From Parvularcula sp964219355 (GTDB taxonomy: Bacteria > Pseudomonadota > Alphaproteobacteria > Caulobacterales > Parvularculaceae), in contig CAXPOZ010000001.1 in the NCBI GenBank assembly GCA_964219355.1, positions 1,240,001 to 1,304,000 on the forward strand: a stretch of DNA of 64,000 bases, in the 5' to 3' direction. The notes below the pieces were generated by a model. That model saw only the letters and a program-made list of their open reading frames with translations. It did no database searches and was not told where the DNA came from. The stretch's first letter is position 1; each line of letters starts with the position of its first letter. Shown here piece by piece: positions 28,941-37,611 of the stretch. A program made the position numbers and the translations under genes.

Positions 28941-29549
28941 ATGTCAAAGGCAAAAAGCAGCGGACCTCGCCCCAGCAAGCGCGCCCTCATCCTAAAGGCG
29001 GCGCGGGAACTGTTCCTTGAGGCAGGGCTTGAGGCGACGTCGATGGATCAGATCACGGCGGCGGCGGGGATCTCGAAGGCGACGCTCTATAATCATTTCG
29101 AGAACAAGGACGCGCTTTTCGCCGAGGTGATGGCCGAGAAATATGAGGCGCTGGCCGAGGAGCTGGGTGAGCTTGATGAAAGCGTGCCGCCAGAGGAGGC
29201 GCTGGCCGATTTCGGCCGCCGCCTGATCACGCTTGTGACGAGCCCGGAGCATATTCACATGGTCCGGGTCATCGTCGGGGCAACCGGCTCGAACCCCGCG
29301 ATCAGTGAGGCCTATTTCCGGCACGGCAAGGCGGCGGCCTTCCGCGCGCTCGGGACTTATCTCGAACGGCGTGTGGCGGATGGCACATTCGTCATCGATG
29401 ATGTTTATCTGGCCGGAATGCAGTTTCTCGGCGCGATCAAGGAGCCGCTCCTGTGGCCGAGAGTTTTTGGGGGTAATCCGCGCGGAGAGGTCGATGACGT
29501 CGTGCGCCGGGCGGTTCGCATGGCGGTGAAAGAATGGACCACGCGCTAG
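28941..29549 (+). CDS. TetR/AcrR-family transcriptional regulator
   Basis: The 202-residue protein has an N-terminal helix-turn-helix (about residues 12-58): KRALILKAARELFLEAGLEATSM and ITAAAGISKATLYNHFENKDALF, followed by a variable ligand-binding domain of the AefR-like C-terminal type. It probably represses itself and the divergent aldo/keto reductase gene through the palindrome in the 51-bp gap. The inducer is unknown. Confidence 0.9.
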   Translation: MSKAKSSGPRPSKRALILKAARELFLEAGLEATSMDQITAAAGISKATLYNHFENKDALFAEVMAEKYEALAEELGELDESVPPEEALADFGRRLITLVTSPEHIHMVRVIVGATGSNPAISEAYFRHGKAAAFRALGTYLERRVADGTFVIDDVYLAGMQFLGAIKEPLLWPRVFGGNPRGEVDDVVRRAVRMAVKEWTTR

Positions 29550-29552
29550 CGC

Positions 29553-29933
29553 TTATGCGGCGCGATTATGCTTGCCGGTATTGTGGATCTGTTTGCGCCC
29601 AAGAACGCGCAAAGTGAGATTCCGTGTACAGCGCAAAGCAGGATAGATCGTGTTCAGGAATTTTGCATTGGCAATGAAGGGTAGGCCGGTCCATTTCGGG
29701 GCAAGCTGGGAATGGATATAGGCCATTGCCGCGCCATGGGTCAGGGTCTCGCCCTCGACTTCGACGATAAAGCTCTCATCGATCTCATATCCCTTGGCCG
29801 CATATTCCGCCATCAGGTCGGGATTCTCCCGCGCATTGATGAGGTCGACCTCGCCATGGCGTTCCTTCAGGCGGGTATACTTCGTATACGCCTCACAGAA
29901 GGGACATTCCCCGTCATAGACGACACGGATCAT
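29553..29933 (-). CDS. DCC-family thiol-disulfide oxidoreductase-like protein
   Basis: The 126-residue product has the DCC (DUF393) signature YDGECPFCEAYTKY at residues 5-18, with the CxxC pair that gives a thioredoxin-like redox site. It is last in a three-gene unit with an HTTM-type membrane protein; its ATG overlaps that gene's stop. DCC and HTTM genes are often paired in bacteria, suggesting joint membrane redox or modification chemistry, though none has been demonstrated here. Confidence 0.88.
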   Translation of the reverse strand: MIRVVYDGECPFCEAYTKYTRLKERHGEVDLINARENPDLMAEYAAKGYEIDESFIVEVEGETLTHGAAMAYIHSQLAPKWTGLPFIANAKFLNTIYPALRCTRNLTLRVLGRKQIHNTGKHNRAA

Positions 29934-30781
29934 GCGGGCGCCCCTGCTGGGCGATACCCCTGCAGCCGGTCAATCGCCGCGTGTATCCGGTCGGCGGGGA
30001 TGACGGCAAGGTATCCAAGGATCATGGTCAAGGAATAGGTGTCCACGTTCAGCATCAGCGCAAAACATAAGTGGAGCGCGATGCCGATCGTACAAGTGAC
30101 AGGTAGCCACGGGCGGCAAAGCACCGCAGCAGCCAGATAATACTCTACGATCAGCACAATGATGGAAGCGGTGATCAGGAACAGCTTGAGCGTCAGCAGG
30201 GGATAGAGGATGTGCCCTGCATAGCCCCATTCAAATACTCGTGCGAGCCAGTCGCCGCTGAGATAGAAGACACTCGTCTTGTCGACCGCCGCCCAGAAAT
30301 AAAGCGCTGCCATCTGCACCGTCATCAGGCGGAAAGCCCAGCCGGGACCCATCTCATCTGGGATCGGTTTGCCCGCATTCTCCGCTGTGCGGATCGCCAG
30401 CCACCTGTCAATCGAATAGGCGCGATCCGATGGTCCCATCGCAATGATCAGGGTTGAGAGCATCAGCATATAGGCGTGGTGGTGGGTGTATTCATGGACA
30501 CCCAGGCCATAGCCAAAAACGTAATACTGCATCGCCAGTGTGGCAAAAAGGAACGCCGCAGCCAGCCTTGTCTTGAAGCCGACCAGCACCAGCGCCGTCG
30601 TGCCAAAGAACATGAGGCTTAAGAAAAGCTCGGCGTCGCTGTCCGCGCCGAACATGCCGTTCATCGCGCCATAGCGGTTCCACAAGAGGGCAACGATCCC
30701 GATACGGAAGAGCGCAATGGGCCGGGCCGAAACCTGTACGCTCGAAATCTCCTCAATAGAGGCGCGTAGCTCTCTCATCAT
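29930..30781 (-). CDS. HTTM-type (vitamin K carboxylase-like) membrane protein
   Basis: The 283-residue product has about six to seven helices and the HTTM-like pattern: an N-terminal ARPIALFRIGIVALL helix, a conserved aromatic/His loop (GVHEYTHHHAYMLML) and YFWAAVDKTS before a helix-rich end. HTTM is the membrane part of gamma-glutamyl carboxylase-like proteins; bacterial short forms have no proven reaction. Overlaps both neighbours by four bases, so the three genes form one translationally coupled unit. Confidence 0.78.
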   Translation of the reverse strand: MMRELRASIEEISSVQVSARPIALFRIGIVALLWNRYGAMNGMFGADSDAELFLSLMFFGTTALVLVGFKTRLAAAFLFATLAMQYYVFGYGLGVHEYTHHHAYMLMLSTLIIAMGPSDRAYSIDRWLAIRTAENAGKPIPDEMGPGWAFRLMTVQMAALYFWAAVDKTSVFYLSGDWLARVFEWGYAGHILYPLLTLKLFLITASIIVLIVEYYLAAAVLCRPWLPVTCTIGIALHLCFALMLNVDTYSLTMILGYLAVIPADRIHAAIDRLQGYRPAGAPA

Positions 30782-31209
30782 GCCGGCACCTCACAGACGC
30801 GCATGGCTTCCATCCGGGTCCAGTGGCGACGCTCCGCCAGCACGCCATCAAAGGTCAGGCGCGCGCCTTCGGGCAGGGTGCTGCAGGTCGCGGCGGCAAA
30901 ATGGGCGAGCCCCTCAGGCCCCTTGGCATAGCCATCAAATCTGTAGATCGGTCGCCGCACGGGGTAGCGGGTCATCCCGGCAACCTCGAGCGGGCTCAGA
31001 TCCTCCGTCAGGCCATCGGCGTATTCGATGCGGAATGTGCCCTTTGGCAGGCCGACCCCAACGCCTGAAAACATCGTCCATTGCCGGACCATGGGCGCGC
31101 CCGTTCCGAAGAGCTGCGGCAGGGCGGGCGAGAACAGCATATAGGCCGCCATCGCGGTAAAGGCGGCGGCGGCAAAGGGCCGGCGGAGGGGGCGAACGGG
31201 TTCAGCCAT
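30778..31209 (-). CDS. Hypothetical single-helix protein of the HTTM/DCC unit
   Basis: The 143-residue product has one N-terminal helix (about 10-28) and a probable periplasmic domain containing two cysteines (about 109 and 139). It is the first gene of the overlapping unit; the second gene starts within its stop codon. I recognise no family. The paired cysteines could be a substrate of, or partner to, the DCC redox protein; this is inference. Confidence 0.68.
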   Translation of the reverse strand: MAEPVRPLRRPFAAAAFTAMAAYMLFSPALPQLFGTGAPMVRQWTMFSGVGVGLPKGTFRIEYADGLTEDLSPLEVAGMTRYPVRRPIYRFDGYAKGPEGLAHFAAATCSTLPEGARLTFDGVLAERRHWTRMEAMRVCEVPA

Positions 31210-31329
31210 GACAGGACGTCTCCTTGGAAGCCTGTCTCGTAGCGAAACATGGGAAATATCGGGTTAAACCGGGTCTTGGCCCCCCGATACCGCATTGCGA
31301 AAGCCCCGCGGCATCTATAAATCGCCGCG

Positions 31330-33129
31330 ATGACCGAGCTTTCCAAGATCCGTAATTTCTCCATCGTGGCGCATATCGACCACGGCAAGTCGACGCTGGC
31401 CGACAGGCTGATCCAGGTCACCGGCGGGCTGTCCGACCGCGAGATGAAGGAGCAGGTGCTCGACAATATGGAGCTCGAGCGTGAGCGCGGCATTACCATC
31501 AAGGCGCAGACCGTTTCGCTCAAATATACCGCGAAAGACGGCGAGACCTATCAGCTGAACCTGATCGACACGCCCGGTCACGTCGACTTTGCCTATGAGG
31601 TGAACCGCTCGCTCGCCGCCGTTGAGGGCTCGCTGCTGGTGGTTGATGCGTCGCAGGGTGTTGAGGCCCAGACCCTCGCCAATGTCTATCAGGCGATCGA
31701 GGTCAATCACGAGATCGTCCCCGTCCTGAACAAGATCGACCTGCCCGCCGCCGAACCCGACCGGGTGAAGGAGCAGATCGAGGATGTGATCGGACTTGAT
31801 GCCTCTGACGCGGTCCTGATGTCCGCCAAAACCGGCATCGGCATCGACGATGTGCTCGAAGCCATCGTCACGCGCCTGCCGGCGCCAAAGGGTGATCCCG
31901 ATGCGCCGCTGAAAGCCATGCTGGTCGATAGCTGGTATGACAGCTATCTCGGCGTCGTCGTTCTGATCCGCGTCATCGACGGGAAGATCCGTAAGGGTCA
32001 GAAAATCCTGATGATGAACGCAAAAGCGGTCTACACGGTCGATTCTGTGGGCAAGTTCACGCCCCACCGCACCACGGTTGCGGAAATGGGGCCGGGCGAG
32101 ATCGGCTATATCACCGCCTCGATCAAGGAAGTCGCCGACACCAATGTCGGTGATACGATTACGGATGAACGTCGCCGCGCGGAGAAACCTCTTGCCGGGT
32201 TCAAGCCGTCCCAGCCGGTCGTCTTCTGTGGGCTCTTCCCGGTCGACAGTGCCGAATTCGAGGATTTGCGCGATGCCATTGCCAAGCTGCGGCTCAATGA
32301 TGCGAGTTTCGAATTTGAGATGGAAACCTCCGCCGCGCTCGGTTTCGGTTTCCGCTGCGGCTTCCTCGGGCTCCTGCATCTCGAGATCATCCGTGAACGG
32401 CTGGAGCGTGAGTTCAATATTGACCTCATCACCACCGCGCCGTCGGTCGTCTATCACATGTTCCTGACCGACGGCACGATGGAAGAGCTGCACAACCCCG
32501 CCGACATGCCGGACCCGGTCAAGATCGACCATCTGGAAGAGCCGTGGATCAAGGCGACCATTCTGGTCCCGGACGAATATCTCGGCGCGGTCCTGAAGCT
32601 GTGTGAGGAGCGCCGCGGCGTCCAGCAGGATCTGACCTATGCCGGCTCCCGCGCCATGGTGGTTTATGAGCTGCCGCTGAACGAGGTCGTCTTTGACTTC
32701 TATGACCGGCTCAAATCCATCACCAAAGGCTATGCGAGCTTCGATTACCAGATCACCGGCTACCGCCAGGAGGATCTGGTCCGTATGCAGATTCTGGTGA
32801 ATGAAGAGCCGGTGGATGCGCTTGCCATCATCGTACACCGGTCAAAGGCGGAATATCGCGGCCGCGCGATGTGCGAGAAGCTCAAGGACCTGATCCCCCG
32901 TCACCAGTTCAAGATCCCGATCCAGGCGGCGATCGGCGGGCGCGTCATCGCGCGCGAAACCATCGGGGCCTTACGGAAAGACGTGACCGCCAAATGCTAT
33001 GGCGGCGATGCGACACGGAAGAGAAAGCTGCTCGAGAAGCAGAAAGAGGGGAAGAAAAAGATGCGCCAGTTCGGCCGCGTCGACATCCCTCAGGATGCGT
33101 TCATCAAGGCCCTGAAGATGGATGGGTGA
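31330..33129 (+). CDS. lepA: Elongation factor 4 (LepA)
   Basis: The 599-residue translational GTPase acts on stalled or mistranslocated ribosomes. P-loop AHIDHGKSTLADR, switch II DTPGHVDF and NKIDLP (G4) are present, followed by EF-G-like domains and the LepA-specific C-terminal domain ending in RKRKLLEKQKEGKKKMRQFG with the closing IPQDAFI. Length and motifs are complete. Monocistronic, with a REP-like palindrome pair immediately downstream. Confidence 0.97.
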   Translation: MTELSKIRNFSIVAHIDHGKSTLADRLIQVTGGLSDREMKEQVLDNMELERERGITIKAQTVSLKYTAKDGETYQLNLIDTPGHVDFAYEVNRSLAAVEGSLLVVDASQGVEAQTLANVYQAIEVNHEIVPVLNKIDLPAAEPDRVKEQIEDVIGLDASDAVLMSAKTGIGIDDVLEAIVTRLPAPKGDPDAPLKAMLVDSWYDSYLGVVVLIRVIDGKIRKGQKILMMNAKAVYTVDSVGKFTPHRTTVAEMGPGEIGYITASIKEVADTNVGDTITDERRRAEKPLAGFKPSQPVVFCGLFPVDSAEFEDLRDAIAKLRLNDASFEFEMETSAALGFGFRCGFLGLLHLEIIRERLEREFNIDLITTAPSVVYHMFLTDGTMEELHNPADMPDPVKIDHLEEPWIKATILVPDEYLGAVLKLCEERRGVQQDLTYAGSRAMVVYELPLNEVVFDFYDRLKSITKGYASFDYQITGYRQEDLVRMQILVNEEPVDALAIIVHRSKAEYRGRAMCEKLKDLIPRHQFKIPIQAAIGGRVIARETIGALRKDVTAKCYGGDATRKRKLLEKQKEGKKKMRQFGRVDIPQDAFIKALKMDG

Positions 33130-33158
33130 GTAGTTTACTCTCCTCCTAAACTTACTCT

Positions 33159-33290
33159 CCACCCGCTCATCCCCGCGAAGGCGGGGATCTGCCTCTGAGG
33201 CGCGGCTCTCTCATCTTCGAAGTGCGAACAGACAGCCCAACCCTCATCGCGCAAGACCAGATGCCCGCCTACGCGGGCATGAGCGGAGAG
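33159..33290. repeat. REP-like palindrome pair, copy 1
   Basis: Two inverted palindromic units lie in the 265-bp gap after lepA: unit A at 33159-33200 with the core atccccgcgaaggcggggat, and unit B at 33257-33290 with the core atgcccgcctacgcgggcat, in opposite orientation. The same arrangement recurs at 54256-54387. Such pairs resemble REP/BIME elements mobilised by RAYT-type enzymes; no such enzyme gene is in the window. Confidence 0.8.
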
Positions 33291-33394
33291 AGGGGGAAGA
33301 TAAGAGGGCGGCCCCTCCCTTATTTCTCACAACCCGGGCGATCTTTACAGCCAGCGCGTCTTGCGGGCACACTTATCGCCTCTGGGGGGGTGAC

Positions 33395-33829
33395 ATGGCC
33401 AAATTCCGTATCCGTGCCGCATTGGCGTCCGCAGCATTGCTGCTGAGCGCCTGCGAGATCACGCCGGAGAACCTCGCCATCATCAACCAGGCGCTGCTCG
33501 AGGCGAGCACGACCTATGCGACCCCGACCCCCTATCAGACGCGCGGCTCGGAGGTGTCTTGCGTCACCTATCTGCCGACTGGCCAGCGTTTCCGTGTCTA
33601 CACCCGCATTTTCACGGGCGCTCAGCTCAACAGCGCAACTGGGCGGTACGGGCGTTACGGCTATGATCCTTATAGCCGCTATGCGGTGCTCTACTGGCAG
33701 GACGGGCGGGTGACGGTGATCCGGCTCGATGCTTATGGCTCGGTGCAGATCCCGTCCTATGGGGTGCAGGGGACGGATGAGTCGGGCCGCCGCTGGCTGA
33801 TCAGCAACAGCACCTATTCGTGCTATTGA
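33395..33829 (+). CDS. Small lipoprotein, unknown family
   Basis: The 144-residue product has a lipoprotein signal with lipobox LLSAC (Cys20) and a small Tyr/Gly-rich domain (about 50-140) that contains Cys53 and a C-terminal Cys143, possibly a disulfide. Function not recognised. It begins a run of small secreted proteins between lepA and the metalloprotease gene. Confidence 0.75.
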   Translation: MAKFRIRAALASAALLLSACEITPENLAIINQALLEASTTYATPTPYQTRGSEVSCVTYLPTGQRFRVYTRIFTGAQLNSATGRYGRYGYDPYSRYAVLYWQDGRVTVIRLDAYGSVQIPSYGVQGTDESGRRWLISNSTYSCY

Positions 33830-33953
33830 GCAGGCTTAAGCCCTTCATCCCGTTACGGAACTGACATTCGGGTGTGGGGTGGCTGACACTTTTCCGCCAC
33901 AATTCGTTCCTAGCCTTTTTGCCATTCGTGGGCATCACCGGGAGGACATGACA

Positions 33954-34436
33954 ATGAACAAAAGGCTCTTTGCCGCCCTTGGCGCTGGCGCTGCGCTCAG
34001 CCTGACCGCGCTCTCGCCTGCTGCCGCGCAGGTGCGGGGATATTCCGCTATCGGCCCGGCCGGTTCGACGCGCGTTGACGTCAATGTGACGGTCCAGACC
34101 TCCGATCAGTACCGGGACGACCGTTATTATGACGACCGCGCCTATTATGATGATCGCGACCGCTATTACGAGGATCGCTATTACCGCGAGCGGGTGGCGC
34201 GCGACCGGTATTATGAGGATGCCTATTACAATGACCGCAATCGCCGCCGCGGTGAGGTCTATTATCCGCGACAGGATAATTCAGGCGAAGTGATCGCCGG
34301 CGTGCTTGTTGGTGCTGTGCTCGGCTATGCACTGGCGGACAGCAACGACCATCACCACCATTACCGGTCTTCTCATCGCTACAGCCATAACCGGCACTAT
34401 AATAAAGGCCGGCGCTATTATCGCAGTCATTGGTAG
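33954..34436 (+). CDS. Secreted Tyr/Asp/Arg-rich repeat protein with His-rich tail
   Basis: The 160-residue product has a signal peptide (cleavage after SPAAA, about residue 24), then a low-complexity block (about 52-105) made of RYYDDR/YYEDR-type repeats, a short glycine-rich hydrophobic segment (VIAGVLVGAVLGYALA) resembling a glycine zipper, and a tail with HHHH and repeated HYR/SHR. GGAGGA lies seven bases before the ATG at 33954, better than the ATG at 33948. Likely an envelope or metal-binding structural protein; function unknown. Confidence 0.75.
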   Translation: MNKRLFAALGAGAALSLTALSPAAAQVRGYSAIGPAGSTRVDVNVTVQTSDQYRDDRYYDDRAYYDDRDRYYEDRYYRERVARDRYYEDAYYNDRNRRRGEVYYPRQDNSGEVIAGVLVGAVLGYALADSNDHHHHYRSSHRYSHNRHYNKGRRYYRSHW

Positions 34437-34447
34437 GCTGAACATGA

Positions 34448-34484
34448 AAACCCCCGCGGAGGGTTTGCCTCGCGGGGGATTTCA
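34448..34484. terminator. Bidirectional terminator hairpin
   Basis: cccccgcg and cgcggggg form an 8-bp stem around a 12-base loop, flanked by A-rich sequence on the left and atttc on the right, so it can serve both the Tyr-rich protein gene and the convergent small secreted protein gene. Confidence 0.75.
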
Positions 34485-34518
34485 GCACAGTGGGGAATGG
34501 GGCCTTTTGGCCTTAGGC

Positions 34519-34800
34519 TTACCAGTTGGCGGCGACCTGCACGGTCTCTTCTTCCGCTTCCTGATCATTTTGCGCAAAGCGCATGTCCGGCTTGACGGTG
34601 GTGTCATCTTCCAGCTCGGCAAAGCGGGCCTGCATCACGGCGGTCGGGGCGGCGATCTCGATGCTCAGTTCCAGGCTGGCCTGACGGGTGAACTCGCCGA
34701 CCTGATTGGGGTCGAACTCAACCTCTTGAGCTTTGGCGGCAGCAACGGCGACAAAAGCGGCGGCAACGGTGGCGGCGGCGGTTTTCATGGTGAAGCTCAT
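34519..34800 (-). CDS. Small secreted acidic protein
   Basis: The 93-residue product starts with a signal peptide (residues about 1-24, ending AAAKAQ) and has an acidic mature part without cysteine (EVEFDPNQVGEF through QEAEEETVQVAANW). The ATG at 34800 is preceded by GGAGAGAG at suitable spacing; a longer frame to 34908 has no signal peptide and was rejected. Family unknown. Confidence 0.65.
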   Translation of the reverse strand: MSFTMKTAAATVAAAFVAVAAAKAQEVEFDPNQVGEFTRQASLELSIEIAAPTAVMQARFAELEDDTTVKPDMRFAQNDQEAEEETVQVAANW

Positions 34801-35002
34801 GGTCTCTCTCCTCAATTCGGTGTTCCGGGGCCGCTTCATCGCGGCGACAAGGATGAGATAGCAACTCATGCGGCGGGCACGTGTGACGGGCATCACCGGA
34901 TTAACCATAAAGCTGTAAACGCCCCCCGGGAGATTGCCCGGCGGCCCTTTTCCGCCTAGCGTGAGGGCCGGTTTTAAAGGCCGGGGTAGAGGGGGAACGA
35001 AG

Positions 35003-35641
35003 ATGCGTAAATTCCTGACAATCGCAGCGCTTCTGGCGCTTGGCGCCTGTGCCAGCGGGCTCTCCGAAGAACAGTGCGAGAGCGGCGATCCGGCCTCGTT
35101 CGGCTATGAAGATGGCCGCAATGGCTATCCGGTCACAAGGGTTGAGGATCGCGTCGCGCAATGCAGCCGCTATGAGCTGGCCTTTGATCGCGGCGCCTAT
35201 GCCCGCGGCTGGGAGGAGGGCAACCGGCTTTTCTGTACGCCGCAGGGCGCGCTCGATGCTGCGCTGCAGGGGCGGGGCGATATCCTCAGTTGTCCCCAGG
35301 CGGATCTTCTGACGCGCGATGCTTTCAGTGTCGGCCGCGACTATGCGCGGGCCAAGAGCAATTTTGATAGCGCGCGCAGCCGCTATGAATCGCTCCTCTC
35401 AACGATCCGTTCGGCGCGCTATACGATCGAGCGGTCCCGCCGCCAGCTCGTTAATGAAGAAGACGATAATGCGCGCCAAGAGCTTTATCGCCGGATAGAG
35501 CGGGCACGGAGGGATCTGCGCGAGGCCGACAATGACCTCTATTATGCCGAACGCCAGCTGCGCGATACCGAGCGCGATTTTGATCGCGCCGAATATGACC
35601 TCTCGCGCATTCAGGCCGAGATCCGTTCACGCAATTACTAG
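35003..35641 (+). CDS. DUF2799-type lipoprotein with C-terminal coiled coil
   Basis: The 212-residue product has a lipobox (LALGAC, Cys16), four cysteines in the DUF2799 style (SEEQCESGD, a YELAFDRGAYARGWEEG block followed by FCTPQ) and a long Arg/Glu/Asp coiled coil at about 115-205. It is exported and lipid-anchored; the function of the family is unknown. Monocistronic. Confidence 0.78.
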   Translation: MRKFLTIAALLALGACASGLSEEQCESGDPASFGYEDGRNGYPVTRVEDRVAQCSRYELAFDRGAYARGWEEGNRLFCTPQGALDAALQGRGDILSCPQADLLTRDAFSVGRDYARAKSNFDSARSRYESLLSTIRSARYTIERSRRQLVNEEDDNARQELYRRIERARRDLREADNDLYYAERQLRDTERDFDRAEYDLSRIQAEIRSRNY

Positions 35642-35707
35642 GGTGGAGCTCCGGCTTGGGGCGCCTAAGCATTGACGACGCCCCCCATAGCTGCGCAAGG
35701 CGGGGGG

Positions 35708-36175
35708 ATGAATTCGATGCTCACGCCCGACATCGCCATGGTCGTCGAGACGGCCATCGCGCCGATCTTCCTGCTTGTCGCCATTGGCAGCCTGCTCAAT
35801 GTCATGACCTCGCGGTTGGGCCGTGTGGTCGACCGGGTGCGGTCGCTTGAGGACGGGCTCGAAGCCGGGGAGACCGGCGAGGAACGCGCCCGCCATGTCG
35901 ATGAACTCAAAACCCTTTCACGGCGGATCAACTATTCGAACCGGGCGATCACGCTTTGCACCGTCGCGGCTCTCCTTGTTAGCGTGCTGGTCGCGATCAC
36001 CTTTTTTGGCGAGATCACGAGCCTGCCAGTCGCAGCCGGAATCGCGTTGCTCTTCGTTCTGGCGATGGGCCTTCTGATCAGCGGGCTTGCCTATTTTCTT
36101 GCAGAGATCCGGGTTTCTACTCGGCAATTGCGGGTGCGGCACGATCTTTTCGATCTGCCTGCCGGGAATGATTGA
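35708..36175 (+). CDS. DUF2721 membrane protein
   Basis: The 155-residue product shows the DUF2721 pattern: an N-terminal helix APIFLLVAIGSLLNVMTSRLGRVVDR, a charged linker ending LSRRINYSNRAI, then two closely spaced helices (about 83-130). No function is known. The ATG at 35708 has an aaggcgggg site, better than the in-frame ATG at 35672. Confidence 0.8.
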   Translation: MNSMLTPDIAMVVETAIAPIFLLVAIGSLLNVMTSRLGRVVDRVRSLEDGLEAGETGEERARHVDELKTLSRRINYSNRAITLCTVAALLVSVLVAITFFGEITSLPVAAGIALLFVLAMGLLISGLAYFLAEIRVSTRQLRVRHDLFDLPAGND

Positions 36176-36232
36176 ACTCCCCGGCTGACTGGGCTTTCTT
36201 CTGGGATGTGACATCATCCGGGAGAGCGTAAG

Positions 36233-37111
36233 ATGGCAAGATGGGATAACCGGCGGCGCAGTGACAATGTGGAGCGCCGGGCGGGCCAGGCAGTGGGCGC
36301 CGGGGCGATCTTCATGCTGATCCGCTTTATCTTCAGCAAGTTCGGCATTGTCGGCGTTGCGGTGGTGGTGGCCGGCTATTTCGGCCTGAAGCAGATCGGC
36401 ATCGACCCGCTCCAGCTCCTTGCGGGCGGCAGTCCGACCCAGTCGACGACGATCGGCGATGGTCAGTATGACGATGAAATCCTTGCAGTCGTGGCCAGTA
36501 CCGAAGACATCTGGGCACGGGTCTTTCGCGAGGAAGGACTTAATGGCGGCATCTATCCGGCGCCAAAGGTCGTGATCTTCTCAGGTGCCGTCAGCACGGC
36601 CTGCGGCACGGCGCCGTCATCGGTCGGCCCGTTCTATTGCCCCGGCGACCGCAAGGTTTATTTCGACACGACCTTTTTCAAGGAGCTCGAGACCCGGTTC
36701 AATGCGGGCGGTGATTTTCCGCGTGCTTATGTGATCGCGCATGAGGTCGGCCACCATGTGCAGACGGTCGTTGGCATCTCTGATCAGGTTAGATCGGCAC
36801 AAGGCCGGATGGGCCAGTCAGAAAGCAATCAGATGCAGGTCCGGATGGAGCTGCAGGCGGACTGTCTTGCAGGCCTGTGGGCCAATGGCGAGCGGCGTCA
36901 GGCGCTCGAGCCCGGCGATATTGAAGAGGCGCTGACGGCGGCGGCGGCCATCGGTGATGATACGCTCCAGCGCCGCTCAGGCGGGACGATCAAGCCCGAG
37001 ACCTTTACTCATGGTACGTCGGAACAGCGCAAGCGCTGGTTCTATCGCGGCTTTGACACAGGGTCATTCGGCGCTTGCGATACCTTCCAGGTGCCTTACG
37101 GTCAGCTCTGA
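36233..37111 (+). CDS. Neutral zinc metallopeptidase (YpfJ family)
   Basis: The 292-residue product has one N-terminal helix (about 20-52) and a periplasmic metallopeptidase domain with the HEVGHHVQ zinc motif (about residue 170) and a third ligand in MELQADCLAGLWA. The PSSVGPFYCPGDRKVYFD segment is typical of the YpfJ/KPN_02809 family. Substrates are unknown. Its 3' end overlaps the convergent GFA gene by 10 bases. Confidence 0.9.
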   Translation: MARWDNRRRSDNVERRAGQAVGAGAIFMLIRFIFSKFGIVGVAVVVAGYFGLKQIGIDPLQLLAGGSPTQSTTIGDGQYDDEILAVVASTEDIWARVFREEGLNGGIYPAPKVVIFSGAVSTACGTAPSSVGPFYCPGDRKVYFDTTFFKELETRFNAGGDFPRAYVIAHEVGHHVQTVVGISDQVRSAQGRMGQSESNQMQVRMELQADCLAGLWANGERRQALEPGDIEEALTAAAAIGDDTLQRRSGGTIKPETFTHGTSEQRKRWFYRGFDTGSFGACDTFQVPYGQL

Positions 37112-37533
37112 ACGGGCGGCCCGTTCGGCGGCATTTCGTCAAAGACTGGCCCGGATGTGTCGAGCAGGGCCCATTTGGGTGCGCGGGCGGCATAGACGGT
37201 CATCTGGGGGCTGACGGCATTGAGGTCATCAAGGCTGGAGGCGCGGATGAACATCATGCCCGGCATGCCTGAATTGGTCGAATGAATGGCGCAGCCGCAT
37301 TCGGGGCAGAAGGACCGGGTGACGACATTGCCGCTGTCGGCGGGCTTGTCGTAGCTACGAAGCTCGCCGGTAAGTGTCACCACATCGGAAGGTAATCCGA
37401 CATGGGTGCCGTGCGTTGTGCCGCTCGCTTTGCGGCAATCATCGCAATAGCAATGCCCCACCACGAAGGGGGCGCCAGACGCCTCATAGGTCACGGCGCC
37501 GCAAAGGCAGCCGCCGGTCAGCTTGTCGGACAT
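37102..37533 (-). CDS. GFA-family zinc protein
   Basis: The 143-residue protein has the zinc ligands of the glutathione-dependent formaldehyde-activating (GFA/CENP-V) fold: GGCLCGAVTY (about 8-17), GHCYCDDCRK (about 27-36) and SFCPECG (about 74-80). Related proteins help form S-hydroxymethylglutathione, but most members have no proven substrate. It is divergent from an HxlR regulator gene across a palindrome and is probably controlled by it. Confidence 0.88.
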   Translation of the reverse strand: MSDKLTGGCLCGAVTYEASGAPFVVGHCYCDDCRKASGTTHGTHVGLPSDVVTLTGELRSYDKPADSGNVVTRSFCPECGCAIHSTNSGMPGMMFIRASSLDDLNAVSPQMTVYAARAPKWALLDTSGPVFDEMPPNGPPVQS

Positions 37534-37576
37534 GGTCTCTCTCCCTCTTGTCCCGTGTTCCGAACACTCTCATAAA

Positions 37577-37598
37577 CTAGTGAATTGCAATTAACAAG
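37577..37598. promoter_or_regulatory. Imperfect 22-bp palindrome, likely HxlR operator
   Basis: The 78-bp gap between the divergent GFA and HxlR genes contains a 22-bp palindrome centred on aattgcaatt (37583-37592, perfect), with only two mismatched pairs over the whole length. It is AT-rich in GC-rich DNA and ends 14 bases before the regulator ATG, as expected for autoregulation. Confidence 0.6.
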
Positions 37599-37611
37599 TG
37601 ATAATGCTCAC

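Noticed and set aside
31315..32838. 507-codon minus-strand frame inside lepA
   Set aside because: Antisense shadow of lepA with no recognisable domain.
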